Assembly: GCA_937983085.1 (NCBI GenBank)
Contig: CALJKZ010000534.1
Location: forward strand, 1 to 31,699
Direction of reading: 5' to 3'
Source: an uncultured Gemmatimonadales bacterium
Lineage (GTDB): Bacteria > Gemmatimonadota > Gemmatimonadetes > Longimicrobiales > Gaopeijiaceae
DNA: 31,699 bases
In this document: one piece after another, positions 7,210 to 15,547 of the stretch
Layout of the letters: each line of letters starts with the position of its first letter
Numbering within the stretch: the stretch's first letter is position 1
Made by a program: the position numbers and the translations under genes
The notes under the pieces: model-generated
What the model saw: only the letters and a program-made list of their open reading frames with translations
Databases searched by the model: none
Told to the model about the DNA's origin: nothing

Positions 7210-7875
7210 ATGAGCCAGTCTGAACCTGATCCGCACTTCTTGCAGCATCCGGAGGTCAAGGCGATTTTCGATTCGATCTCGGACCTGCTCAACGAGTCTG
7301 ATCGCGGAACTGTGCTCGTTTGCGCGACCCACGTAGATGTACACCTTGAACGCCTCTACCAGAAGGTGGCTCCTTCAGGCGTGTTACAGCACAAGCGTCG
7401 GAGTCTCCTGACCTATCCGGGCCCACTTAGTACGCTTTCTGCAAGGACTGATGTAGCCGTTCTGGTGGGGCTGATATCAGTACGTCTCGGAAACGCTATC
7501 AACTGCCTGAGGAGACTCAGGAACAACGTTGCGCACTCATCGGCTTCGTTCAGGCTACGCGATCACTGGAAGGACGTCCGTGGAGCGTACAACCTCGGAC
7601 CCGAGCTGCCGGCAGCCATCAACCGCATGGCCCTGCGTGTTCTGCTAGACAACGCAGTGACTCGCTTTCTGAAGATTCGAGATCCTTTGGACGAGAATCG
7701 ACTCTACTTCGAGACGCCCGGTCAAGTATTGGATTATCTACACGAACACCCTGACATCCTGCAACCACTTGAGGAACGGGCACCGCGCCTAGAGCTAGCA
7801 CTCGGGACCGCAATGATCTGCGGGATGATCGTTCTCCACCGCGAGGACCACGGTCGTAAGAAGAATGCACGGTAG
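7210..7875 (+). CDS. MltR-like (mannitol repressor family) protein
   Basis: The 221-residue product resembles the MltR family: HVDVHLERLYQKVAPSGVL, then LSTLSARTDVAVLVGLISV, then INCLRRLRNNVAHSSASF, in the same order as the family's VDxxLExLL, GPLxTFSAR and IRxIRNxFAH blocks. The last block fits an R-N-x3-H motif as in HEPN-like folds. MltR itself represses mannitol genes, but no mannitol genes are nearby and such stand-alone proteins are common in islands, so regulation of sugar use is not implied here. The ATG at 7210 has AAGGGAA just upstream. The C-terminal 70 residues (YLHEHPDILQPLEERAPRLE) are extra and unassigned. Confidence 0.7.
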   Translation: MSQSEPDPHFLQHPEVKAIFDSISDLLNESDRGTVLVCATHVDVHLERLYQKVAPSGVLQHKRRSLLTYPGPLSTLSARTDVAVLVGLISVRLGNAINCLRRLRNNVAHSSASFRLRDHWKDVRGAYNLGPELPAAINRMALRVLLDNAVTRFLKIRDPLDENRLYFETPGQVLDYLHEHPDILQPLEERAPRLELALGTAMICGMIVLHREDHGRKKNAR

Positions 7876-7877
7876 CG

Positions 7878-8363
7878 CTACACGCGTCCCGCCCCGTTCG
7901 GCTTCAGCTCGTCGATGAGCTGGCTGGCCGCCTGCTTGTCGAGCTGGTAGAGGTCAACGACCTGGAACCGCTCTTGCGCCATGCGCTGGAGGTCGGCGAA
8001 GGTTATTCGGTTCCTCGCCCCGAGGGAGACGAGATAGCTGATCTGCTTCGGGCTCGCGGTCTGGCCTCCGCCGTTCGGAGGACGCGAGGGACCGTGTCCG
8101 GTGGTGGGCGTGGTTGCTGGCCTGCCGAAGATGCCGCTGGCCGCGTGCCCGCCACTACCGCCGTTCCGTCGGGGGACCGTGGCGATCTGCTGCTCGACCG
8201 CCTGCTTGGCCTGGTCGTACAGCTCCTTCAGCCAAGCCTGGACGGCCGAGGCGTCCTGCGCCTGGTCGTCGGAGACCTCGACCCCGATGGTCGCGGAGAA
8301 GCCCTCGGAGGAGTAGTCCTCGGCTCCGCCGACCTTCTTGGAATGGGTGATAGCAAGCTTCAT
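7878..8363 (-). CDS. Hypothetical two-domain protein
   Basis: The 161-residue product has a beta-rich N-terminal part (MKLAITHSKKVGG through TIGVEVSDD), a helix (AVQAWLKELYDQAKQAVEQQ) and a glycine/proline-rich linker at about residues 62-100. A C-terminal helical domain follows (SPKQISYLVSLGARNRITF, then LDKQAASQLIDELK). The last block resembles a small domain found at the end of phage and plasmid hypotheticals that begins with A-x-x-K-Q and ends with A-S-x-L-I-x-x-L. No enzymatic motif is seen. The ATG at 8363 has AGGAGA five bases upstream. The gene ends two bases after the convergent MltR-like gene stop. Confidence 0.72.
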   Translation of the reverse strand: MKLAITHSKKVGGAEDYSSEGFSATIGVEVSDDQAQDASAVQAWLKELYDQAKQAVEQQIATVPRRNGGSGGHAASGIFGRPATTPTTGHGPSRPPNGGGQTASPKQISYLVSLGARNRITFADLQRMAQERFQVVDLYQLDKQAASQLIDELKPNGAGRV

Positions 8364-8431
8364 GGTGTCTCCTACTCGTCGGAAATCATGTGGGTGCCGC
8401 CCTGTACGGTGTTCTATGGAGAGAATCGACT

Positions 8432-8881
8432 ATGGCGGCAAAGAAGAAGGCAGCAAATGGGCGCACCCCGCCCGGAGTAGCTCCTCCCGAGCCCTCGTTC
8501 GTGGACCTCGCGCGCTTGTTTAGCGATGGTGAGACCAAGGACCTTCCGCAGGAACAGAAGCTACGGTTTCTGGAACTGCTGCGGGACCACCGGCGGATCG
8601 AGAGCTGGCGCGCGACGATGGACCGACTCCCTGAACTGCTCGATCGTGGCATTGACGAGTGGGGCAAACACTGCGACCGGCAGAGCCGGACAACGTGGTG
8701 GTCGCTCCTCGTTCACCTTGGAGTGCTGTTCTTCGGAGCTGGCACCCTGATTTGGCTGGGAGTCGCCCGCGTCTTGGACGGGTCAACCATCGTCGCTTTG
8801 TTGGGGCCACTCCTGACGTATGTGCTCTTGAACCTCAGACAGTTGACCCCCGGTGGAGCGAGTCAGAAGAGCGACGTGTGA
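8432..8881 (+). CDS. Hypothetical two-pass membrane protein
   Basis: The 149-residue product begins with a lysine-rich tail (MAAKKKAANG), has charged helices at roughly 40-85 (LPQEQKLRFLELLRDHRRIE, RLPELLDRGIDEWGKH) and two membrane segments at about 90-112 (SLLVHLGVLFFGAGTLIWLG) and 118-135 (STIVALLGPLLTYVLLNL), leaving a short polar tail. The ATG at 8432 has GGAGAG eight bases upstream. It is divergent from the preceding gene. The arrangement, a cytoplasmic helical domain tethered by a helical hairpin, is seen in many small defence-associated membrane proteins, but no family is recognised. Confidence 0.72.
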   Translation: MAAKKKAANGRTPPGVAPPEPSFVDLARLFSDGETKDLPQEQKLRFLELLRDHRRIESWRATMDRLPELLDRGIDEWGKHCDRQSRTTWWSLLVHLGVLFFGAGTLIWLGVARVLDGSTIVALLGPLLTYVLLNLRQLTPGGASQKSDV

Positions 8882-9352
8882 TAGGGGCGCGGTCCTTGCC
8901 GATGCCGAGGGCAACCGCCGCAAGGACCCTTGCCGCTAGCACGTCGGTGCTGGCAAGCGAGGCCACCCGGGATAGGGCGGGCCGCTCAAGTGAGGTCTTT
9001 CAGCTGTGGGGTGGCTGTTCTGGGAAGTGGCGTCTCGTCAAGTGGTGTACTTCCGGTTGGTCTCCTGAGCTGATCTCCTTGCGTTCGAATTCTCCGTGGT
9101 CTCCGCCCTCGGCGCCCTGCAGGGCGCCGAGGGCGGGCGGCGCGGCTTCCGACTACGCCATCGCTGGCTACCGCGGGTATGTCCACTCTTGCCGGCGCTG
9201 TCGCCAGAGTGCGTCAGTCCCGACCAGGACGGGGATCGAAGAAAGGGAGCGCCAAGCTGAGCTTGAGGCGCAGATCACGCGCGCAACCGAAACGATGTGG
9301 TCTCCGTGGCGGAACTACGCTGCTGACAAGCGACCGCAGGAGTAGAGTGGCG
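8882..9352. other. Gene-free stretch with a long palindrome
   Basis: About 470 bases between the membrane protein gene and the end of the minus-strand defence operon. Open frames here have no protein-like character. The only clear structure is the 34-bp perfect palindrome at 9103-9136. Confidence 0.5.
9103..9136. repeat. 34-bp perfect palindrome
   Basis: Bases 9103-9136 pair without mismatch about a centre in CTGCAG (9117-9122), with 17 bp per arm (CCGCCCTCGGCGCCCTG and its complement). It lies between convergent genes, downstream of both the membrane protein and the TrlF-like gene. No T-tract follows on either strand, so a standard intrinsic terminator is not obvious, though a bidirectional transcription block is possible. 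Confidence 0.8.
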
Positions 9353-12145
9353 TCAGAACCCGTATTTGGCCTTTCGCAGCTCAAAGGCACGTTCGCCACC
9401 ATCTACAGTCTCGATGATAGCCTTGCGCACTGCGGGATCTTCGATGGCTCCCGCAAGGGCTACACGGCCGTGCTGCGCCTCCGCCTCAAGCTGGACCACG
9501 AGGTCCGCATCGCCATTCACGACAATGTCCGCGCTATGTGTGGCGATGATGACCTGACGACGGCCCTTCAGGCGACGCAGTGCGGGTAGGACAGTCTCCC
9601 ACAGGAACCGGTTGTCCAGTTCATCCTCCGGTTGGTCTATGACAAGAGGGCGCTCATCGTGCGCCTCCAGAAGCAGGGAAAGCAGCAGGCTCACGCGCTT
9701 CCCTCCCGAGAGCTTGTCTGCTGCCCGGTAGTCTCCATCGCCAACGCGCAACTCGAGAATGTAGTGGTCAGGACTGCGCAGGGCCCGCAACTCATTGCGT
9801 TTCGCCGCAGTAAAGACGTCCCCGAAGCGCTCTGCGACCGTCGGAGAGACGTCAAGAGCGTCGAGTGAACCTTTCTCTAGGTGCTCGTAGAGCTGCGCGG
9901 GGGACGGTCGGCGCCCTTTGGGGACCCCGTTCCACCACTGCGTAATGCCCTTCTGGCGGAAGGAGTGGAGAAATGCTTCAAGACGCTCCGAGTGTCCGCA
10001 ATCGACACGACGAACGCGTATGCGGTCGCCAAACTGCCGGCGTACCTCCTCCGCAACGCGATCAAATGACGCGCGTTGCTCACGCACAAGCGTTTCACGC
10101 CTCTCGAGTTCAGCTGCGAATACGGTCCCTTCGCGTTGGATCTCAGCATTGATCTCCGCAAGTGCTGTCTTGTGGGCGGCTAGCGGGCCGGCCTTCTCGC
10201 TGAGCGACTTGAACTCGGCCAGCTGTTCCGCGCCGTAGCCAAGTTGCGCAAGCCTACGCTCGACCTCAGTGCGATCTGACTGCGTAGCAGTCTGGAGGAG
10301 CTGCTCAAGTCGTGTGGTCGCCGTTGCCCATTGCTCAGCTGTGCGCAGGGCATGTTCTAGGCTTGCCTCGATCTGCACTCGAAGGCCTGCCAGCTCTGGC
10401 ACCGAGACCCTTGCTCCCGTTCGGGACAAACACTCGCGAGCCTCGGCGTCCAGCGTGCGCAACGCTTCGCCGGATTCACGTGTGGCCGCGATCTCCTTGA
10501 GCGTAGAGTGGAGGGTTGTGGCCTGCTCCGCCAGGCGGGTGGCGTGGCCAAGAAGGTCCTCCGTGCCCTGCATCACTGCCAACCCTGCCTGCTCGAAGGC
10601 CTGAAGCGCCTCTTGGGCCTTGGTGGCGGTAATCAGCTGCTGCTCGGTTTCTGAACGCCTGTCTAGCAGCCCACCGATTTCTTGCGCTCTTCGACGCAGA
10701 TCAGCATCTAAAGCGCTTAGCTGTTCATCACGGTCGAGGATCGCCTCCCGCTCTGCCGGAACAAGGCGCGCGAGGATCTCCTGCATCTTGCCCGGCTCGC
10801 GTGCGAGGCGCTGTAGTTCATTCTGACCGAAGAAAAGCGCTGGCCAGCGCTCCTGCAAGGTTCCAGCAGTTCGACCCGGTGTATCGATGGTGACGTGAGG
10901 GCGGCCAGCGAGAAAGAGATCGGAGCCACGGGCAACAACGTCAGCACGAAGCCTTTCATTGGAGGGCATCTCGGCGCCCGTGAAGACGCGCAGGCCATCC
11001 AGCAGGGTAGACTTCCCGGTCATACTTCCGCCGATGATGCACGTGAGATCAGGACTGAAGCTCACGGCTGTTTCTTGAGGGCCGCTCTCGGTCGTTCCCC
11101 CGAAAAACGCCGCCTCTCCCCTGACGACGAGGCGACGGAGCCAAGGTCTCGCGCAATGCAGAGGGTCAGGAGGGTCGGGGAGCGGCCTGAGGACACCAGT
11201 GTTGTCGCGCGTGTAGCCGATTCGTAGGCGTGAGTCCTGCGCGATCAGCGCCTGTCGAAGAGCTTCAATACGTGGGGATGCGAGCTTCAACCATGTAACG
11301 CGATAGCCAATCTCGTTCTCCTTTGAACGCGAGGCCATTGGGATCGCGTACGCGTCGCTTGCGTGGAAGAAGGCCTGGCGGTGCTTCTCCATGAAAGGGA
11401 GTAGGAATTTGCCTGGCTTCTCAGTCGGACGGAAGTCTGTCGGCAGCGTGTCATCTCCTAGCTCGTAGGCAGCAAGGCGATGGCACGGGAAGACCTCGAG
11501 GACCTGACTGTGCACCTCGTGAAGGAGGCCGTGGTCACTCCGGAAGTGCGGCGCAAAGACCAAGTAATCCCACGCATCGTTGGTACGAGTCTCCCTTTGC
11601 CGCTCATCGATCGTTCGAAGTATGTCCTCAGCGCTTCGCGACGTGAGTTGGAGCGCGTTACCTTTCCATGGGGCGCGGCCATCCATGATGGCGTCGAAGA
11701 GAGCAAGGTAGCGGTCACGACCAATCTCGGGGTCGAAGAGGAAAGCAAGATGCACGCCGGTGCGCCCATCATGCACGTTGGGCTCGAAACCGGGAAAAAC
11801 CGCGAAGATCTTGTCGTGGAACGGTACGCCGTCGTCGTCGCGCTCGCTGCTCCATGCGTCGACGATATGCCACACAGCGCTTGTGTCGGGTGTAGCACCC
11901 AAGCGCACGGCGTGTGGTGTTAGGCCCAGTACTTGCACTCCGGCGCGAATGGCTCCTTGGAGGAAGCGCCGTGCGTAGTGGCTGATGGTGTCCGGCTGCT
12001 GCGGAGCGCCGCTGACATCGTGCGGCAGCTTCAAGCGCCCACCGGGATGATCGTCAAGCGTGTGAGTGTGGAGGTCCGCCTTGTACCAGCGAGACCCTGG
12101 TATGACTTGGCGCCAGTTCGCGTGGGCCGGCCTCACAAACGTCAT
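9353..12145 (-). CDS. TrlF/Ppl-like PHP-domain phosphoesterase fused to an SMC-type ATPase
   Basis: The 930-residue product has an N-terminal PHP (polymerase and histidinol phosphatase) domain: KADLHTHT with H26 and H28, FPGFEP with E121, FAPHF with H200, and FHASDAY with H261 and D264 as probable metal ligands. An SMC/ABC-type ATPase follows, split by a coiled coil. Walker A is GGSMTGKST (372-380), the signature is LSGGKR (812-817), Walker B is VIDQPEDELD (835-844) and the H-loop is ATHSAD (868-873). The architecture matches proteins named TrlF and the Ppl defence ATPase, thought to couple ATP-driven DNA or RNA sensing to a PHP nuclease or phosphatase. The ATG has GGAGG six bases upstream. 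It is the last gene of the defence operon, 63 bases after the DUF499 gene. Confidence 0.88.
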   Translation of the reverse strand: MTFVRPAHANWRQVIPGSRWYKADLHTHTLDDHPGGRLKLPHDVSGAPQQPDTISHYARRFLQGAIRAGVQVLGLTPHAVRLGATPDTSAVWHIVDAWSSERDDDGVPFHDKIFAVFPGFEPNVHDGRTGVHLAFLFDPEIGRDRYLALFDAIMDGRAPWKGNALQLTSRSAEDILRTIDERQRETRTNDAWDYLVFAPHFRSDHGLLHEVHSQVLEVFPCHRLAAYELGDDTLPTDFRPTEKPGKFLLPFMEKHRQAFFHASDAYAIPMASRSKENEIGYRVTWLKLASPRIEALRQALIAQDSRLRIGYTRDNTGVLRPLPDPPDPLHCARPWLRRLVVRGEAAFFGGTTESGPQETAVSFSPDLTCIIGGSMTGKSTLLDGLRVFTGAEMPSNERLRADVVARGSDLFLAGRPHVTIDTPGRTAGTLQERWPALFFGQNELQRLAREPGKMQEILARLVPAEREAILDRDEQLSALDADLRRRAQEIGGLLDRRSETEQQLITATKAQEALQAFEQAGLAVMQGTEDLLGHATRLAEQATTLHSTLKEIAATRESGEALRTLDAEARECLSRTGARVSVPELAGLRVQIEASLEHALRTAEQWATATTRLEQLLQTATQSDRTEVERRLAQLGYGAEQLAEFKSLSEKAGPLAAHKTALAEINAEIQREGTVFAAELERRETLVREQRASFDRVAEEVRRQFGDRIRVRRVDCGHSERLEAFLHSFRQKGITQWWNGVPKGRRPSPAQLYEHLEKGSLDALDVSPTVAERFGDVFTAAKRNELRALRSPDHYILELRVGDGDYRAADKLSGGKRVSLLLSLLLEAHDERPLVIDQPEDELDNRFLWETVLPALRRLKGRRQVIIATHSADIVVNGDADLVVQLEAEAQHGRVALAGAIEDPAVRKAIIETVDGGERAFELRKAKYGF

Positions 12146-12208
12146 GCAGCGCCTCCACTACGCATCATGTTGACAAGGTGCGTGTCTGATACGCGACAAT
12201 GCACGAGG

Positions 12209-15200
12209 CTAGGCCTCCTCGAAGCCGTGCTCCTTGAACTTCAGCGTTCGCGAGTTCTCGGTGACGATCCGGACTACGTTGTCCGGGGTGCCTTCGGGGA
12301 TGTCGGCTTCGATCTCGAGCGTTACACGGACTCTAGACTTCAATAGGCCGGCGAGGTGCGACACGATCTCGTCGCCGATGCGGCCCGCGTCACCCCCGAG
12401 GCGCGTAGGGTTCAGCTCGACGCTGCCGTGATACCGGCGCGGGCCTTTCGTCGCGACCTTGCCTTCTCCGGTGCTGCGCTGGTTCCCAGTGCCGGCGGTG
12501 GCCGCGCCCGCGGTTGCCCCAGACCCAGGGCCATCCCCTCCCGGTACGGAGACCTGCTCCCGCGCCAGCTGCTCCTGGGCGACTTCGGGACGCACGATGA
12601 GGCCGGAGTGCTCGGCGGACAGACTGCTCACCTCCTGGCCCCCGCGCAGGCCGCGGTATCGCTTGGCGTCCGCGTCGTAGCTGTCGGCATGGGCGAAGGT
12701 CTCCGTAGCCCAGGTCAGCAATCCCAGCCCGTCGCTGATCGCACCGAGCAGCACGTGGGGCCCTTGGAGCCGTGGCAAGTAGAGGTAGCGACCGAAGTCC
12801 TCGATGAGCTGCTTGATCGGTACGTGGTTGCCTCGCCACAGGGGAACGCGGTCCAGCTCCATGCGCAGACGCGTTCCGGCCAGTGCCGTTACGAGCAGCT
12901 CGTCGCCGCGCAGCTTCTTGCTCGCGCGAACCGCCAGCGCGTCCTGTCCCGAGAGGCGGAGGGCTTGCCATTCGACGGCCGACTGCGCGGCTTGCTGCAC
13001 GGGCACCAGAAGCCACTGATAGGCCTCGGGAAGCCGTGCGGTCACCGCGCTGTCTGCGGCATCGCGCTGCGTCTGGGCCTGCTTCACCTGATGAGGAGAC
13101 AGGTCCAAGGACTCCTTGTCCTCGAGAATCGATTCCCACGCGAGGTATCGACGCGCCGCTTCGTCGAGGTCCTGGAGGCGGGCGTTGTCGACGGCAAGAA
13201 ACACCAAGGTGTTCTGGAACAGCCGAGGACCGGAGCCGCGGGATTCGAGAATCGTTTTCGCGGCGGTCTCCGCCGCGTTGCCGGGCTCCTTGCTGTAGGG
13301 GTGCTCGGGCGCCAAGACAACAAGCCGCGCTTCAAGATCATCCGGCACGTCGCTGCCCGAGCGGGGCAACGGGTGGATGCGCGGGAAGTCGCCGGTTCGC
13401 TTTAGGTCGGCGCGCAAGCGACGGTCGAGCTCGACGACGACCTTGTCCGGGTCACGAAGGAGCCGAGCGGCGCGGTCCTCCGCCACCTTCGTAACCGTCG
13501 GCTGCGTCGAGTACCAGTAGCGCGGCCCGTCTTGGAAGAGGTAGGTGGCCGCCCCGGCGAGGCGCCGCAAGGCGTCCCCGAAGACCGCAGGGGACTCGCC
13601 GGGCATGACGCAGCCGAGCTTCACGCGCCTGTCCTCGATCCCTGCGTGGGCTGCCGCGACCGTGGGTGCCGATCCCAGGTAGATCGTTCTCGCCACGCGG
13701 CGGCATGCCGCGTATTTCCCAAGGTTGGGCACCTCGGAGTCGAGCCGGAGCGGGAGCGAGTTCGGCCCGTCCACGTCCTTCTCGATGATCGGCGTCCAGT
13801 TGTCGGACAGGTACCGTGTCAGCTCCCACTGCACCCGCGGGTCGTCCATGGGGATCATGGACGGGAGGATCAGGGGATTGCGGTCGCCCTTCTCCCAGAG
13901 GCTGTGAATGACCGCGGCCATGAGACGGAGGACGCCGCGCGTGCGCTGGAACTTCAGCAGCGTCGACCAGTCGGTGTAGAGCCTGTCGAAGACCTCGGGG
14001 TGGATCGGGTAAGCGGCCTTGATCCGTCGCTCGTAGTCGGAGTCCTTGCACTCAAGAGGGAACTCCTGGTGCTGCGACGCGTAGAGCTCCGCGAAGGAAC
14101 GTGCCGTGACGTCGCGGTCCTTGAAGCGGGCCGGGTCCGTGAGCGGCTCGAAGAGTCGGCGTCGCACAATCTCGAAGCCTTCTTCGGCACTCGCCGGGCG
14201 CCAGGAGGATTCGAGGCGACCTATGACATTGCGCAGCCGCTCTAGGGCTTCGCGCCCGCGCACGCCCCCGACCTCCGCGTCGTCGGCCTTCGTATGCGGC
14301 GATCCCTGCGTGTCCGAGGCCGGCAGGCTGATGACCAAGAGGCAGTTCTGCGCGAGCTTGGCGGACTCAGTCAGGGCCTGCGCGAAAGAGAACTGCGTCT
14401 CGAAGGACCCCCCCGGAAGGTCGCTCTGGTCGTGGAGCTGCCGCGCGTATGCGACCCACTCGTCGATCAGGATGAGGCAGGGACCGTACTCCTTGAAGAG
14501 GGAACGTAGGACGTCCCCGGGGCTGGTCGCCTTCTCGTCGTCGGCCCTGAGCTTGTCGAAGGCCTTCTTCCCGCCGAGCTGCCATGCGAGTTCGCCCCAA
14601 AGGGTTCGAACGACGGTTCCGTCAGGTTTGTCCGAGGGATTGCCCGGGGAGAGCTTGTTGCCGACCAGGACAACGGGATTCACCTTGGGGAGTGCCTTCA
14701 CGTCGGCCTCGCCAAGAACAGCGTCCACTCCGGGCAGGTCCTTCGGGGGGACACCGGAGAACAGGTGGTACAGCGCCAACATGGAGTGGGTCTTGCCGCC
14801 CCCGAAGTTCGTTTGGAGCTGCACTACAGGATCGCCGCCTGTTCCGTTGATCCGCTGCACGGCGCCCACAAGCAGGCGTCTGAGGCTCTCGGTCAGAAAG
14901 GTGCGGCGGAAGAACTCCGTGGGATGGCGGTACTCGTCGGATCCCTCTCCGAGGTGCACCTGCCACAAGTCGGCGGCGAACTCCGCCTGCTGGTAGCGCC
15001 CGCTGGCGACGTCCCGATGGGGGGTCGCGACCTCCCGCCACGGCCGAAGGACCTCCGCGGCCCTGCTCTCGATCGCGGTTCCCGCACTCTTGCGCTTCTC
15101 GCTGCGGACCTGCTCGTCGAAGCGAAGCCGCAAGAGCTCCATCTTCATCTTCTCGACTTCCTCGGCCTGCGGGGCGGAGACCGCGGCGAGCATGCGCGCC

Positions 15201-15544
15201 GTGGAGTCCAAGGCGCGGTACGTGTCGTCGCTTGAGAACGGGTCTTGGTGAGCCCAGCGGTTTCGGATGCCGCGCAACTCGTTGACGTATGTGCGTTCCG
15301 CGGGGCCGAGGATGCGCCGAAACACGGCATTCCACGACGTCCACATGAGCTTGAGGAGAGCGGCAGCGTCCCACTCCGGAATCGGGCGCTTTGCCATCAA
15401 GCGATCCTCACCGATGAACTCGCAGGCCTCTTCGAGCGCCTTTGCCTTGTGGAGGCTCTTGAACTCCCGCTCGACGAAGGGACCGAGCCCCAGGCGCAGG
15501 AGATCGAGAGCCTTCCCGACTCGGTCGCGATTGCTGATGGCCAT
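12209..15544 (-). CDS. DUF499-family defence ATPase with Swt1-type HEPN head
   Basis: The 1111-residue product starts with a Swt1-like HEPN domain at about 4-125 (RVGKALDLLRLGLGPFVERE, then YVNELRGIRNRWAHQDPFSS) holding R94-N95-x3-H99, the motif of HEPN RNases. A P-loop ATPase follows: Walker A QTNFGGGKTH (244-253) and Walker B LILIDEW (356-362). The rest matches DUF499 proteins, which recur beside DUF1156 methylases in anti-phage gene clusters. The family is thought to be a AAA-type motor or switch for the methylase/helicase complex; its exact role is unknown. The start is three bases after the methylase stop, so translation is coupled. Confidence 0.9.
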   Translation of the reverse strand: MAISNRDRVGKALDLLRLGLGPFVEREFKSLHKAKALEEACEFIGEDRLMAKRPIPEWDAAALLKLMWTSWNAVFRRILGPAERTYVNELRGIRNRWAHQDPFSSDDTYRALDSTARMLAAVSAPQAEEVEKMKMELLRLRFDEQVRSEKRKSAGTAIESRAAEVLRPWREVATPHRDVASGRYQQAEFAADLWQVHLGEGSDEYRHPTEFFRRTFLTESLRRLLVGAVQRINGTGGDPVVQLQTNFGGGKTHSMLALYHLFSGVPPKDLPGVDAVLGEADVKALPKVNPVVLVGNKLSPGNPSDKPDGTVVRTLWGELAWQLGGKKAFDKLRADDEKATSPGDVLRSLFKEYGPCLILIDEWVAYARQLHDQSDLPGGSFETQFSFAQALTESAKLAQNCLLVISLPASDTQGSPHTKADDAEVGGVRGREALERLRNVIGRLESSWRPASAEEGFEIVRRRLFEPLTDPARFKDRDVTARSFAELYASQHQEFPLECKDSDYERRIKAAYPIHPEVFDRLYTDWSTLLKFQRTRGVLRLMAAVIHSLWEKGDRNPLILPSMIPMDDPRVQWELTRYLSDNWTPIIEKDVDGPNSLPLRLDSEVPNLGKYAACRRVARTIYLGSAPTVAAAHAGIEDRRVKLGCVMPGESPAVFGDALRRLAGAATYLFQDGPRYWYSTQPTVTKVAEDRAARLLRDPDKVVVELDRRLRADLKRTGDFPRIHPLPRSGSDVPDDLEARLVVLAPEHPYSKEPGNAAETAAKTILESRGSGPRLFQNTLVFLAVDNARLQDLDEAARRYLAWESILEDKESLDLSPHQVKQAQTQRDAADSAVTARLPEAYQWLLVPVQQAAQSAVEWQALRLSGQDALAVRASKKLRGDELLVTALAGTRLRMELDRVPLWRGNHVPIKQLIEDFGRYLYLPRLQGPHVLLGAISDGLGLLTWATETFAHADSYDADAKRYRGLRGGQEVSSLSAEHSGLIVRPEVAQEQLAREQVSVPGGDGPGSGATAGAATAGTGNQRSTGEGKVATKGPRRYHGSVELNPTRLGGDAGRIGDEIVSHLAGLLKSRVRVTLEIEADIPEGTPDNVVRIVTENSRTLKFKEHGFEEA

Positions 15545-15547
15545 GCG

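Noticed and set aside
12356..13405. 349-codon plus-strand frame inside the DUF499 gene
   Set aside because: Antisense to a strongly supported gene and lacking protein-like motifs.
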